From contig NZ_CP102268.1 in the NCBI RefSeq assembly GCF_025148285.1, positions 3,389,001 to 3,453,000 on the forward strand: a stretch of 64,000 bases of DNA, read 5' to 3'. Source of the stretch: Marvinbryantia formatexigens DSM 14469. GTDB lineage: Bacteria; Bacillota; Clostridia; Lachnospirales; Lachnospiraceae. The position numbers were made by a program, and so were the translations under genes. This document shows positions 26,508 to 37,750 of the stretch, one piece after another. Numbering within the stretch: position 1 is the stretch's first letter; every line of letters starts with the position of its first letter. The notes under the pieces are model-generated. The model was not told the DNA's origin and searched no databases. It saw only the letters and a list, made by a program, of their open reading frames with translations.

Positions 26508-26664
26508 TCAAATATCCCGCTGCAGAGCAGCGGGGTATTTGATCCTCGCGGCAGTCGCCAAATATCCGCACAAGTGCGGCTACTTGGCTCGTTGCTCGCG
26601 GGAATAAAACACGGATAACAGACAGGGAGCCGGAGAGCCCGCTAACAGCGGATTCTCCGGCTCC
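26508..26664 (+). terminator. Three consecutive hairpins closing the ribosomal operon
   Basis: Hairpin 1 has a 16-base stem (26508-26523 with 26527-26542, one G-U). Hairpin 2 pairs CCGCAC with GTGCGG inside GCCAA/TTGGC (about 26553-26580). Hairpin 3 pairs GGAGCCGGAGA (26626-26636) with TCTCCGGCTCC (26654-26664). None has a good U-tract. Together they mark the end of the operon; 26665-26839 is AT-rich with no gene. Confidence 0.6.
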
Positions 26665-26839
26665 TGGCATATGCATCCCTCATCCCTTTCATCGCGCAGA
26701 AGACGGGCATATATATTCCCTCCGTCGTGCCGGGTTAGGAGAACATCCGCTTTTTGCTTAATAAAAGCAATGAATAATTGCGTTTCTAGAATAGAATAAA
26801 TATTTTTTAATAAAAATATAAATAAAATGAAATTAAATA

Positions 26840-26868
26840 TTGCGATTTATGCGAAGCGGTGCTATGAT
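26840..26868 (+). promoter_or_regulatory. Promoter of the ATPase-TOPRIM pair
   Basis: TTGCGA (26840-26845) and TATGAT (26863-26868) are spaced by 17 bases and lie 26 bases before the ATPase start. Confidence 0.65.
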
Positions 26869-26893
26869 AAGAATACAGAGAAAGAAGGGATGC

Positions 26894-28186
26894 ATGGATA
26901 TGAAAATACAGGCAGTTTTAATTGATGGGTTTAAGAACCTGTCAAATGTTAAAATTAGTTTTGATAAGATTACGGCGCTGGTGGCACTGAATAATTTTGG
27001 AAAATCGAATGTACTTGCAGCCATTGATTTTGGTCTGGCTTTTATGAAAGCCGCGATAGAGGACAAAGCGGACATGATGGCGAATGCGAATCTGATACCA
27101 ATTAACTGCTGCATGTTTGGCAGAAATTATAAATTTGAAATGGAAATTCTGACAGAACTGGATAATATGGAATATCGTGTTTTGTACGGATATGAATTTG
27201 CATGGAAGTGCCGGGAAAGCGCGGAGCCTCATATTGTGTCTGAATATTTAAGAATAAGACCGGAAAACAGAGGATTAAAATATACGCAGCTTATCAACAG
27301 GGAAGGTCAGAGAGCATTATACAAAAGTTCGGAAACCGGCAGATGCTCTTCCAGAATCAATGTTGAATTAACAGAGCTTGTTATAAATAAACTGCGGGCT
27401 TACGACGAAATATTTTATGCTGAAATTATAAAGAAATTGAACAGCATGAGATTTTATATGGAGAATAATCTGGACGCAAGAAGCTTTTATCAGCCGGATC
27501 CGATTATCCGGAAAGGCCTGGAGGATATGGCGGTAGATGCAGAAAGTCTTCCGCGTGTAATATATCAGTTGCAGGAGAAAAATCCGGATAAATTTATGCT
27601 GCTAAAAGAAGTATATAAGGAGTTGTTCCCGGATGTTGAGGATATTATTGTAAAGCAGTATAAATTCGAACGCGAAGGCGATGATAAATTACCGGCGGAT
27701 GTTCCATTTATGATAGCAAATGCGATATATGTTTTATTTGTCAAAGATAAAAATTTAACACATCCGATAAACTTTGCAATGATGTCAGATGGAGCAAAAA
27801 GAGTATTTATGATTCTGGCGAGGGTTATTCTGGCAAACGAAAGAAATGTTTCTCTGATTGCTATTGAAGAACCGGAAAATTCAGTGCATCCCAGTCTGTT
27901 TCAGTCTTATATGCAGATAATCAGCCAGCTGCTGGATGACTGCAAGGTAATCATTACCAGTCACTCCCCTTATGTTGTGAGCTATTTAGAACCTTCGTGG
28001 ATACATGTAGGCGTAAACAGAAAACCGGGGATTGCCGGATTTTATTCATTTAAAAAATCCGGACAGCGGTTATTGCAGCAGGATGCCGCTGCATTTAAGA
28101 TGAGCACAGGAGACTATCTGTTTTCAATGTTAGCTGATGAGGACAGCAACTGGGAAGAGTATCTGGAGTGTGATATACATGAGTAA
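26894..28186 (+). CDS. OLD-like AAA (SMC-type) ATPase, candidate defence protein
   Basis: The 430-residue protein resembles the AAA15/21 ATPases of OLD, RloA and PARIS-like systems. Its Walker A region reads LVALNNFGKSNVLAAID, with Ala31 where the first glycine of GxxxxGKS is expected. Walker B is LIAIEEPENSVHP (near residue 321) and a SHSPY switch follows near 356. It starts 26 bases after a promoter and overlaps the next gene by eight bases, so the two are co-translated. The AT-rich base composition contrasts with neighbours and suggests transfer. Defence is inferred from architecture. Confidence 0.8.
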   Translation: MDMKIQAVLIDGFKNLSNVKISFDKITALVALNNFGKSNVLAAIDFGLAFMKAAIEDKADMMANANLIPINCCMFGRNYKFEMEILTELDNMEYRVLYGYEFAWKCRESAEPHIVSEYLRIRPENRGLKYTQLINREGQRALYKSSETGRCSSRINVELTELVINKLRAYDEIFYAEIIKKLNSMRFYMENNLDARSFYQPDPIIRKGLEDMAVDAESLPRVIYQLQEKNPDKFMLLKEVYKELFPDVEDIIVKQYKFEREGDDKLPADVPFMIANAIYVLFVKDKNLTHPINFAMMSDGAKRVFMILARVILANERNVSLIAIEEPENSVHPSLFQSYMQIISQLLDDCKVIITSHSPYVVSYLEPSWIHVGVNRKPGIAGFYSFKKSGQRLLQQDAAAFKMSTGDYLFSMLADEDSNWEEYLECDIHE

Positions 28187-28766
28187 ATGCCTTGTATTAT
28201 TTGTCGAGGGCGATACGGAGGTCGAGTTTTATAAACGTGTAATATCGAATGCCAGACAGAAAAGAGCAGATGGAAGATTTGATATTTATATTGAATGCAA
28301 AAATGTTCGGGGTGTCGGAGGATTTAAAAATATTGCACTTCGTAAGTTTATAAAAGAAATAAAGCCTAAATATGGGAAAAAATGTGAATTTAGTGTCGCA
28401 TTATGCAGAGACACTGATGTTTTTGAGCTATCCTCCAAGCCACCGGTAGAATGGGATGAAGTAGAGGCTGTTTTTAAGGAGAATGGAGCTCAGCAGGTTA
28501 TCCATATAAAGGCAAAGCATTCCATTGAAGACTGGTTTCTGATTGATTTGGATGGAATAATATCATTTCTCCATTTACCTAAGAAAACGAAGGTATCCGG
28601 AGGAAATGGATATGATAAACTGAAAAAACTTTTTAAACAGGCAAACAGAATATATTATAAAGGAATGAAAAGCAATGGTATGATTGAACGACTGGACATT
28701 GATAAAATCGCACAGAATGTTCAGACCGAACTGGAGCCGCTGTATAAGGTGCTGGGAATATATTGA
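28179..28766 (+). CDS. TOPRIM-like nuclease partner of the ATPase
   Basis: The 195-residue protein has a TOPRIM acid set: VLFVEGDTEVEFYKRV (E10, E14) and ALCRDTDVFE (D78, D80). A later HSIEDWFLIDLD segment is like that in RloB/DUF4276-type proteins. In OLD nucleases the TOPRIM is fused to the ATPase; here the two are separate overlapping genes (ATGAGTAA), as in RloAB or PARIS. It is shorter than the PARIS AriB effector. DNA or tRNA cleavage is an inference. Confidence 0.7.
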   Translation: MSKCLVLFVEGDTEVEFYKRVISNARQKRADGRFDIYIECKNVRGVGGFKNIALRKFIKEIKPKYGKKCEFSVALCRDTDVFELSSKPPVEWDEVEAVFKENGAQQVIHIKAKHSIEDWFLIDLDGIISFLHLPKKTKVSGGNGYDKLKKLFKQANRIYYKGMKSNGMIERLDIDKIAQNVQTELEPLYKVLGIY

Positions 28767-28809
28767 TATTCCCGGTACCTTATATAAAAGCCGGGGCAGC
28801 CGCCGCTAT

Positions 28810-29418
28810 CTATTCCCATACATCCAGCTTTCTGTCCTTATAGTAATATGTTTCATCCTTTTTGCCGATGCTGCGTATGACGCGGCAGGGCACTCCGTAG
28901 GCGACGGTATTTGCAGGAATATCGCCAGTCACCACACTTCCGGCTCCGATTACGGAATTATCCCCGATTGTAATTCCGGGCATAATCTGGGCGCCGGAAC
29001 CGATCCAGACATTCCTTCCTACATGAATCGGAAGGTTATAAACATAGTGATGCTCGCGAAGAACCGGCAGAACAGGATGACCTGAAGTACAAAATACAAC
29101 ATTGGGGGCAATAAGGCAGTTATCGCCGATGTAAATATGTTCATCATCCACAAATGTAACATTGGAGTTGAGATAAACGCCGTTTCCCAGATGAACATGC
29201 CTGCAGCCCCAATTTGCGTTTAAAGGGGTTTCCACTGTGCAGTCCTGCCCGATTTCCGCAAAAATCAGCGGCAGAAGCTGCCGTCTCTTTTCTGTCTCTG
29301 TCGGCAAAGTCCGGTTGTATTCCACCATTTTGTCCTGATAAATATGCTGGTCGCCTAGTAATGACGGGTCATCATAACAGTATACAAGTCCCTTTTCTTT
29401 CCGTTCCCTGTTTGTCAT
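28810..29418 (-). CDS. Sugar O-acetyltransferase (maltose/galactoside acetyltransferase family)
   Basis: The 202-residue protein has the N-terminal Mac domain (TNRERKEKGLVYCYDDPSLL) and a left-handed beta-helix of hexapeptide repeats (NANWGCRHVHLGNGVYLN, IHVGRNVWIGSGAQIMPG, SVIGAGSVVTGDIP). The active histidine lies in CTSGHP. It transfers acetyl from CoA to a sugar. The start at 29418 has GGGAGG; it is divergent from an AraC regulator that may control it. Confidence 0.88.
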   Translation of the reverse strand: MTNRERKEKGLVYCYDDPSLLGDQHIYQDKMVEYNRTLPTETEKRRQLLPLIFAEIGQDCTVETPLNANWGCRHVHLGNGVYLNSNVTFVDDEHIYIGDNCLIAPNVVFCTSGHPVLPVLREHHYVYNLPIHVGRNVWIGSGAQIMPGITIGDNSVIGAGSVVTGDIPANTVAYGVPCRVIRSIGKKDETYYYKDRKLDVWE

Positions 29419-29465
29419 AGCCGTATTCCTCCCTGGATTTATATTAATATTGTACATCAGCTCTC

Positions 29466-29494
29466 TTGAAAAATCTTGTAAAATCCACTAGAAT
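29466..29494 (+). promoter_or_regulatory. Promoter for the AraC gene
   Basis: TTGAAA (29466-29471) and TAGAAT (29489-29494) with 17-base spacing, 34 bases before the ATG at 29528. The divergent acetyltransferase start lies 110 bases away, so control sites for both genes must share this gap. Confidence 0.5.
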
Positions 29495-29527
29495 AATATA
29501 AAAATCGTATTTTTACAGGAGCATTGT

Positions 29528-30412
29528 ATGAATTCACCTTTAGAGGTATCCGCCGATTTTTCAGAGCGTTTACATTACAATTTAGCCGGTTTTCCACTTT
29601 ATATAAAGAAAGATAAGCTTTCCCGTTATGGCTACGAGGCGCTGTGCCACTGGCACCCGGATTTGGAATTTATCTACATCATTGATGGCGCAATGGACTA
29701 TTTCATTAACGGGAACAGGATTCCTATCCGGCAGGGGCAGGTAATTTTTGTGAACAGCCGCAGACTGCATTATGGTTTTTCCAGGCAGAAAGAGGAATGT
29801 ACATTTATTGCGCTTGTTGTGCATCCTTCCCTGTTTACGAATTCCTTTGATAAAGCGTGGATTTTCGCGGAACAGAAATTTGGTTTTGCAAATGTGGATT
29901 ACATATTGCTGGATTCCCATATTTCCTGGCAAAAGAAGATGATAGAGGGGATTGACCGGATATACCGGGAGATAAACGCGGCTTCCTTCAATCCGCTCAG
30001 ACTGCTGGCGGAAGCGATTTCTATATGTGCAGATGCAGGAGAGCATATTGAAACAATGGAAAGCAGTGGGAAACATAATGTTACACAAATGGCTTTTCTG
30101 AATATGACAGAATATATTCAGAACAATTACAGAGAAAAGCTTACCCTTGATAAAATAGCCGGTGCCGGCGCCGTCTGCCGGAGCAAAAGCTGCCAGTTAT
30201 TCCGGCAGTATGTCCGGATGTCGCCGGTTGCGTATCTGACAAAATACCGGCTGTCGAAAAGCGCGGAACTGTTGCGGGATACGGAGCTTTCTGTTTCAGA
30301 GATTGCGTCGCTGTGCGGATTTCAGAGCCCAAGCTATTACATTAATCTTTTTAAGAAGGAAACGGGGCAGACACCGCTGAACTACCGGAAAGCGTCCGAG
30401 ATAAAAGTATGA
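29528..30412 (+). CDS. AraC family regulator with cupin sensing domain
   Basis: The 294-residue protein has an N-terminal cupin-type domain (HWHPDLEFIYIIDGAMDYFI, PIRQGQVIFVNSRRLHY) and a C-terminal pair of helix-turn-helix motifs (LTLDKIAGAGAVCRSKSCQL and SVSEIASLCGFQSPSYYINL). Such regulators usually sense sugars. The divergent acetyltransferase is the natural target. Confidence 0.87.
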   Translation: MNSPLEVSADFSERLHYNLAGFPLYIKKDKLSRYGYEALCHWHPDLEFIYIIDGAMDYFINGNRIPIRQGQVIFVNSRRLHYGFSRQKEECTFIALVVHPSLFTNSFDKAWIFAEQKFGFANVDYILLDSHISWQKKMIEGIDRIYREINAASFNPLRLLAEAISICADAGEHIETMESSGKHNVTQMAFLNMTEYIQNNYREKLTLDKIAGAGAVCRSKSCQLFRQYVRMSPVAYLTKYRLSKSAELLRDTELSVSEIASLCGFQSPSYYINLFKKETGQTPLNYRKASEIKV

Positions 30413-30489
30413 TATTGTTATCAATAAAAGACTTTAGAAAAGATGCAAAAATTGCAAAAATCTAAAATGTGACCGGATGTGTTTTCTTC

Positions 30490-30518
30490 TTGACAAAATT
30501 TCAACTGTCCGCTATGAT
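30490..30518 (+). promoter_or_regulatory. Promoter for the valS T-box transcript
   Basis: A perfect TTGACA (30490-30495) and TATGAT (30513-30518) with 17-base spacing. Transcription should begin near 30525, just before T-box stem I. Confidence 0.8.
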
Positions 30519-30524
30519 AAAGGC

Positions 30525-30850
30525 ATTGGAAAAGGTTTTGAGAAAGAGGAGTACATCCGCGGCGCCATCAGAGAGGATATTCCACCGGCTGAAAGAATAT
30601 CCGGGAGAGTGCGGATGGAAGGTAGCTTTTGAACTGGAATCCGGAAGCCGCAGAGTGGAGATTCTGTGTGCGGTGGCGAAAACGGGTGCAGCCCAGGCTT
30701 CGCATACTGTATGACAGAAGCAGTGCAGAGACGCTGTGTGGTGCGTAAGGATTCACGTCTGCTCCGCGTTAAGGAGAATGAGTAATAAATGAAGGTGGTA
30801 CCGCGTATATACGCCCTTCGCACGAAAGCCGTGCGGAGGGCTTTCGTTGT
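30525..30850 (+). promoter_or_regulatory. T-box riboswitch, valine-type, with terminator
   Basis: The conserved T-box sequence AATGAAGGTGGTACCGCG lies at 30788-30805; its TGGT matches the tRNA 3' end with discriminator A, as in tRNA-Val. Stem I has the GAGGAGTA S-turn near 30546-30553, and GTA (30622-30624) on the opposite side is the likely valine specifier. A terminator stem GCCCTTCGCAC/GTGCGGAGGGC (30813-30841) is followed by TTTCGTTGT. Uncharged tRNA-Val would favour the antiterminator and valS expression. Confidence 0.92.
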
Positions 30851-30930
30851 CTCCTGGAAGTTATTATTTTCAGAACGGATTTGGGGACAAAGCATTTCCA
30901 TTAGAAGGATTTGCGGGAAAACGCAGCGAA

Positions 30931-31106
30931 GAATCCGGCGTTACAGTTCCGTAAGCAGACGATAGGCAGATTTTGCAGGCTTTGCGAGCATAGCGGCAGA
31001 AATTTTGTCCGACCGGTTTTTATGGAGGCAAAATTTCTGCCAATAGGCGGCGCAGCAAAGGCAAAAAATCAACGTGTCTGCTTACGGAACTGTGACAGAC
31101 GGATTC
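30931..31106 (+). repeat. Palindromic dispersed element, copy 1 (before valS)
   Basis: A 176-base near-palindrome. Outer arms GAATCCG/CGGATTC, then an 18-base perfect arm (30943-30960 with 31076-31093). The core holds GGCAGAAATTTTG pairing CAAAATTTCTGCC around GTCCGACCGG(T)5ATGGAGG. A second copy at 37490-37668 lies in inverse orientation with the same core and different but equally paired arms. It sits between the T-box terminator and valS. Confidence 0.85.
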
Positions 31107-31187
31107 GGGCTGGGATTTTCATACAATCTTTCCCCAAATGCTGTGAGACAAAATGCTCCGCCAAACCGTATGAAAAGGAGAATCATC

Positions 31188-33839
<2,652 letters not shown>

Positions 33840-33966
33840 AGGTATTGCGGCGCAGGAACGAAACAGCCTGCGCAGAGGGGAAGGAAAGGTATCGCGGTGC
33901 GCGCCCCGGCAGAATCGGGACAGCCGGCAAAAAAGTGCGGCGCATCACGGCAGGAAAGGAGAAGCT

Positions 33967-36900
33967 ATGTCACTGCGTCTGATACTGGGAAGCTCCGGGA
34001 GCGGGAAATCCCATTACATTTACAGCAGCATTATTGAGGCTGCGGTGCAGTCGCCGGAAAAGAAATTTCTGGTAATCGTGCCGGAGCAGTTTACCATGCA
34101 GACGCAGCGCGAGCTGGTGCGCCTGCATCCGGACGGGGGCTTGCTGAATATTGATATTTTAAGCTTCCAGCGTCTTGCCCACCGCATTTTCGAGGAGGTG
34201 GGGGCGGATAAACGCACCGTGCTGGAGGAGCTGGGAAAAACGCTGCTTCTGCGGCGTGCCGCCTCCAGGGTGCAGGATGAACTAAAGGTTTTAAAGGGCA
34301 ATCTGAAAAAAATGGGATATCTGCAGCAGATGAAATCCATGATTTCAGAGTTGACGCAGTATGATATCGATTCGGAAAAGATGGAGCGGCTTTTGCAGCA
34401 GGCGGAGCAAAAGCCGTCCCTCTTTTATAAGCTGAAAGATATCCGGCTTCTCTATGAAAGCTTCCAGGAGGAGCTGGAGGGAAAATATATTACGGCGGAG
34501 GAAACATTGGAGGCGCTCTGCCAGGTGGCGCGCCAGTCCGCCATTTTAAAGGGCTGCGTGGTGGCAATCGACGGGTTTACCGGTTTCACGCCTGTGCAGA
34601 ATAAGCTGCTGCGCGAGCTTTTTTCCCTGGCGGAGCAGGTGTATGTGACCGTGACTATCCGCGCGCAGGAGGAATTCTACCGTATCCGCGGGGAGCACGA
34701 GCTGTTTTATCTGAGCAAAAAGACCATCCGTTCTCTGGCGCACACCGCGCAGGAGGCGGGCTGTGAGATTCTGCCGCCGGTGGTGATGGAGTGGAAAACG
34801 CTGCCGCGCTTTACAAAAAGCCCGGAGCTTGGCTTTCTGGAAGCGTACCTGTTCGGCGGCGGAAAAGCGCAGTGGACAGAACCGGCAGAAGAACCGGTCC
34901 GGAGCGCAAATCCGCATACGGCAGAGGAAACGGCCCGGAGCGGGGAGGCAGAACCGGAGTGCGCTTCTTCCGGCTGTGCAATTTCCCTGCACACGGCGGC
35001 GAACCCGGTGCAGGAGGCGCATTTTGCCGCCCGCACCATCCGCGCGCTTCTGCGGCAGGGCTACCGCTATCAGGATATCGCGGTCATCGTGGGAGATTTG
35101 CCCTCCTACAGCAGCTACATCCCGCAGGTGTTCGGAGAATACAAAATCGCATACTTTATGGACAGCACGCGGACAGTCTTTTCCAATCCGCTGGTCGAAT
35201 TTCTGCGCGCTGTGCTGGACATGATACAGCAGGACTTTACCTGCGCGTCAGTATTCCGCTACCTGCGGACAGGGCTCTGCCGGATAGACGCACAGAAGCT
35301 CGATATGCTGGAAAATTACGTGCTGGCGGCGGGCGTGCGCGGATTTTCCCGGTGGCGGGAGCCGTTTACCAGAGCTGTGGATTTTCTGGACGAAGAGCAG
35401 CTTGCGCTCTGTGAGGAGCTGCGCAGCCTTATCATGGAGCCGCTGCTGCCGCTGGTGTCCTGTATGCGGCAGGCGCGGACAACGGCGCGGGAAAAAACAG
35501 AAGGCCTGCACACGCTTCTCTGTCATTACAATATCCAGCAGCAGCTCGCCGATATGGAAAAACAGTTCCGCGCAGACGGACAGGCGGAGCTGGAAAAGGA
35601 ATTTGCCGGAATTTACGCGATGGTAATTGGCATTTTTGATAAGCTGGCAGAGCTTCTGAGGGAGGAGGCGCTGACGCTGCAGGAATACACAGAGCTTCTG
35701 GAGGCGGGCTTTGAGGAGGCGCGTGTGCGTCTCATCCCGCCGTCCGCCGACCGGGTGCAGGTGGGCGATCTGGAGCGTTCGCGTCTGACGGACATCAAGG
35801 TGCTGATTTTCCTTGGCTTAAACGACGGCTGGGTTCCGGCGACGGGCGCAGGCGGCGGACTGCTCTCCGATATGGAGCGGGAGACACTGATGGAGAGCCG
35901 GGTCGAGCTTGCCCCGACAACGCGTCAGAACAGCTATATCCAGCGGTTTTACCTGTATCTGAATCTGACAAAGCCCAGAGAGAGGCTGTACCTCTCCTGC
36001 AGCAAGGCGACGGCGGACGGCAGTCTTTTGCGCCCCTCCTATGTGATGCGCACCATCGGCAGGCTGTTTCCGGGGCTGTCCGTGCACGACGAGGACGTCT
36101 GCGAATCCTTCAGCAGCCGGGTGGAGACGCCGCAGAATGCGCTCGCTTATCTGCTGGAGGGCTTCTGGAGCATCCGGGAGCGGCAGCCCTCCGGCGAGTG
36201 GCTGGAGCTGTATAACTGGTACCGGCGCAAAGAGGATACAAAAAAGCAGGTGCAGCGGCTGGTGGAAGCAGCGTTCCTTACCTTCGACGAGAGCGGAATC
36301 GGACGGAAGGCGGCGCGCGAGCTGTACGGCGAGGTGCTGGTAAACAGCGTCAGCCGTCTGGAAAAATTCGCGTCCTGCGCGTTTGCACATTTCCTGCAGT
36401 ATGGGCTTCGTCTGCAGGAGCGCGAGGAATATGTATTCCGCCCGGTGGACATGGGCAGAGTGTTTCACAGCGCCATCGAGCTGTACTCCCGCAAGGTGGA
36501 GGAGAGCGGCTACGACTGGTTCCGGATACCGGAGGAGGTGCGTGACCGCTTTATAGAAGAAGCCGTCAATGAGGTGTCCGCGGCATACGGACAGCAGATC
36601 CTGCACGACAGCGCCCGCAACGAGGCAATGATCGGGCGCATGAAGCGGATTATGCGCCGGACCGTGTGGGCGCTGCACCGCCAGATTCAGTCCGGACATT
36701 TTTATCCGGCAAACTTTGAAGTCTCTTTCTCACAGGCGGAGGAGCTGGAGGCGGTGAACATTGCGTTGTCTCCGGAGGAAAAGATGCGGCTGCAGGGGCG
36801 CATCGACCGCATAGACGTCTGCGAAAAAGAGGAGCAGGTCTATGTCAAGGTGATTGATTACAAATCGGGAAACACCTCCTTTGACCTGGTGGCGCTGTAT

Positions 36901-37455
36901 TATGGGCTCCAGCTTCAGCTTGTGGTATACCTTAACGCCGCTATGGAGCTGGAGAAAAAAGTACATCCGGAAAAAGAGATTGTTCCCGCGGGTATTTTTT
37001 ATTATCATATGCAGGACCCGCTGGTGGAGACGGACGAAGAGCTGACGCCGGAGGAAATCAATAAGAAGCTTTTGCGCCAGCTCCGCCCGGACGGTCTGGT
37101 AAATGAAGACCCGGCGGTATTCGGGGAAATGGATGTGCGGCTGGAAAAATCCTCCGACGTCATTCCGGTGAGCATCAATAAAGACGGGCGGCCGTCGAAG
37201 CTTTCTAAAACGGCGACAGGCGAACAGTTTGCGGCGCTCTCCGGCTTTGTCCACAAAAAGCTGCAGGAGCTCGGCAGCGCCATGATGGAGGGCGAGATTT
37301 CCCCGGTGCCGTACCAGCGGAAGCAGCAGACAGCGTGCGATTACTGTATTTATCGTCCGGTGTGCTGCCTGGATGGAAAAATTCCCGGCACGCATACAAA
37401 GCGGCTGAAAGAATACAGTGCGGAGGATATCTGGAAAAAATTGGCGGAAACATAA
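33967..37455 (+). CDS. addB: Helicase-exonuclease AddAB, subunit AddB
   Basis: 1162 residues. Walker A LGSSGSGKSHYIY at the N terminus and a C-terminal RecB-like nuclease (VKVIDYKSGNTSFDLVALYY). Iron-sulfur cysteines are seen in KFASCAFAHFLQ and CDYCIYRPVCC. With AddA it resects double-strand ends for recombination, the Firmicutes counterpart of RecBCD. A palindromic element lies between it and addA. Confidence 0.95.
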   Translation: MSLRLILGSSGSGKSHYIYSSIIEAAVQSPEKKFLVIVPEQFTMQTQRELVRLHPDGGLLNIDILSFQRLAHRIFEEVGADKRTVLEELGKTLLLRRAASRVQDELKVLKGNLKKMGYLQQMKSMISELTQYDIDSEKMERLLQQAEQKPSLFYKLKDIRLLYESFQEELEGKYITAEETLEALCQVARQSAILKGCVVAIDGFTGFTPVQNKLLRELFSLAEQVYVTVTIRAQEEFYRIRGEHELFYLSKKTIRSLAHTAQEAGCEILPPVVMEWKTLPRFTKSPELGFLEAYLFGGGKAQWTEPAEEPVRSANPHTAEETARSGEAEPECASSGCAISLHTAANPVQEAHFAARTIRALLRQGYRYQDIAVIVGDLPSYSSYIPQVFGEYKIAYFMDSTRTVFSNPLVEFLRAVLDMIQQDFTCASVFRYLRTGLCRIDAQKLDMLENYVLAAGVRGFSRWREPFTRAVDFLDEEQLALCEELRSLIMEPLLPLVSCMRQARTTAREKTEGLHTLLCHYNIQQQLADMEKQFRADGQAELEKEFAGIYAMVIGIFDKLAELLREEALTLQEYTELLEAGFEEARVRLIPPSADRVQVGDLERSRLTDIKVLIFLGLNDGWVPATGAGGGLLSDMERETLMESRVELAPTTRQNSYIQRFYLYLNLTKPRERLYLSCSKATADGSLLRPSYVMRTIGRLFPGLSVHDEDVCESFSSRVETPQNALAYLLEGFWSIRERQPSGEWLELYNWYRRKEDTKKQVQRLVEAAFLTFDESGIGRKAARELYGEVLVNSVSRLEKFASCAFAHFLQYGLRLQEREEYVFRPVDMGRVFHSAIELYSRKVEESGYDWFRIPEEVRDRFIEEAVNEVSAAYGQQILHDSARNEAMIGRMKRIMRRTVWALHRQIQSGHFYPANFEVSFSQAEELEAVNIALSPEEKMRLQGRIDRIDVCEKEEQVYVKVIDYKSGNTSFDLVALYYGLQLQLVVYLNAAMELEKKVHPEKEIVPAGIFYYHMQDPLVETDEELTPEEINKKLLRQLRPDGLVNEDPAVFGEMDVRLEKSSDVIPVSINKDGRPSKLSKTATGEQFAALSGFVHKKLQELGSAMMEGEISPVPYQRKQQTACDYCIYRPVCCLDGKIPGTHTKRLKEYSAEDIWKKLAET

Positions 37456-37489
37456 GCGGCATCTGCAGTTTGTGCAGAATTTTTTGCCG

Positions 37490-37668
37490 GGAATCTGCCC
37501 GCCATCTGTCCGGTCGCAGACACGTTGATTTTTTGATTTTGCTGCGCCGCTTATTGGCAGCAATTTTGCCTCCATAAAAGCGGGTCGGACAAAATTGCTG
37601 CCGCTATGCTCGCAAAATCTGCAAAATCTGCCTATCGTCTGCGCCCCGGACAGATGGCGGCAGATTCC
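37490..37668 (-). repeat. Palindromic dispersed element, copy 2 (between addB and addA)
   Basis: A 179-base near-palindrome in inverse orientation to copy 1. Outer arm GGAATCTGCC..GCCATCTGTCC pairs over about 31 bases with its opposite end (37640-37668). The core hairpin is GGCAGCAATTTTG with CAAAATTGCTGCC, where an A-T pair of copy 1 is replaced by C-G. The central ~135 bases are over 85 percent identical to copy 1 by eye. Confidence 0.85.
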
Positions 37669-37750
37669 ATGCACATTTTCCGCATAAAATACAGATGCGT
37701 GCATAGTTTCAGAAAATGAATTTGGGGAACAGATAGCAGGAGGTGGAAGA

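Noticed and set aside
26894-28766. Direct assignment of the ATPase-TOPRIM pair as PARIS
   Set aside because: The effector is about 195 residues and no DUF4435 signature could be recognised by eye; only the general OLD-like layout is shared.
33840-33966. Regulatory site between valS and addB
   Set aside because: Only loosely repeated GC-rich sequence (GGTATYGCGG) was seen; no promoter or terminator shape is convincing.
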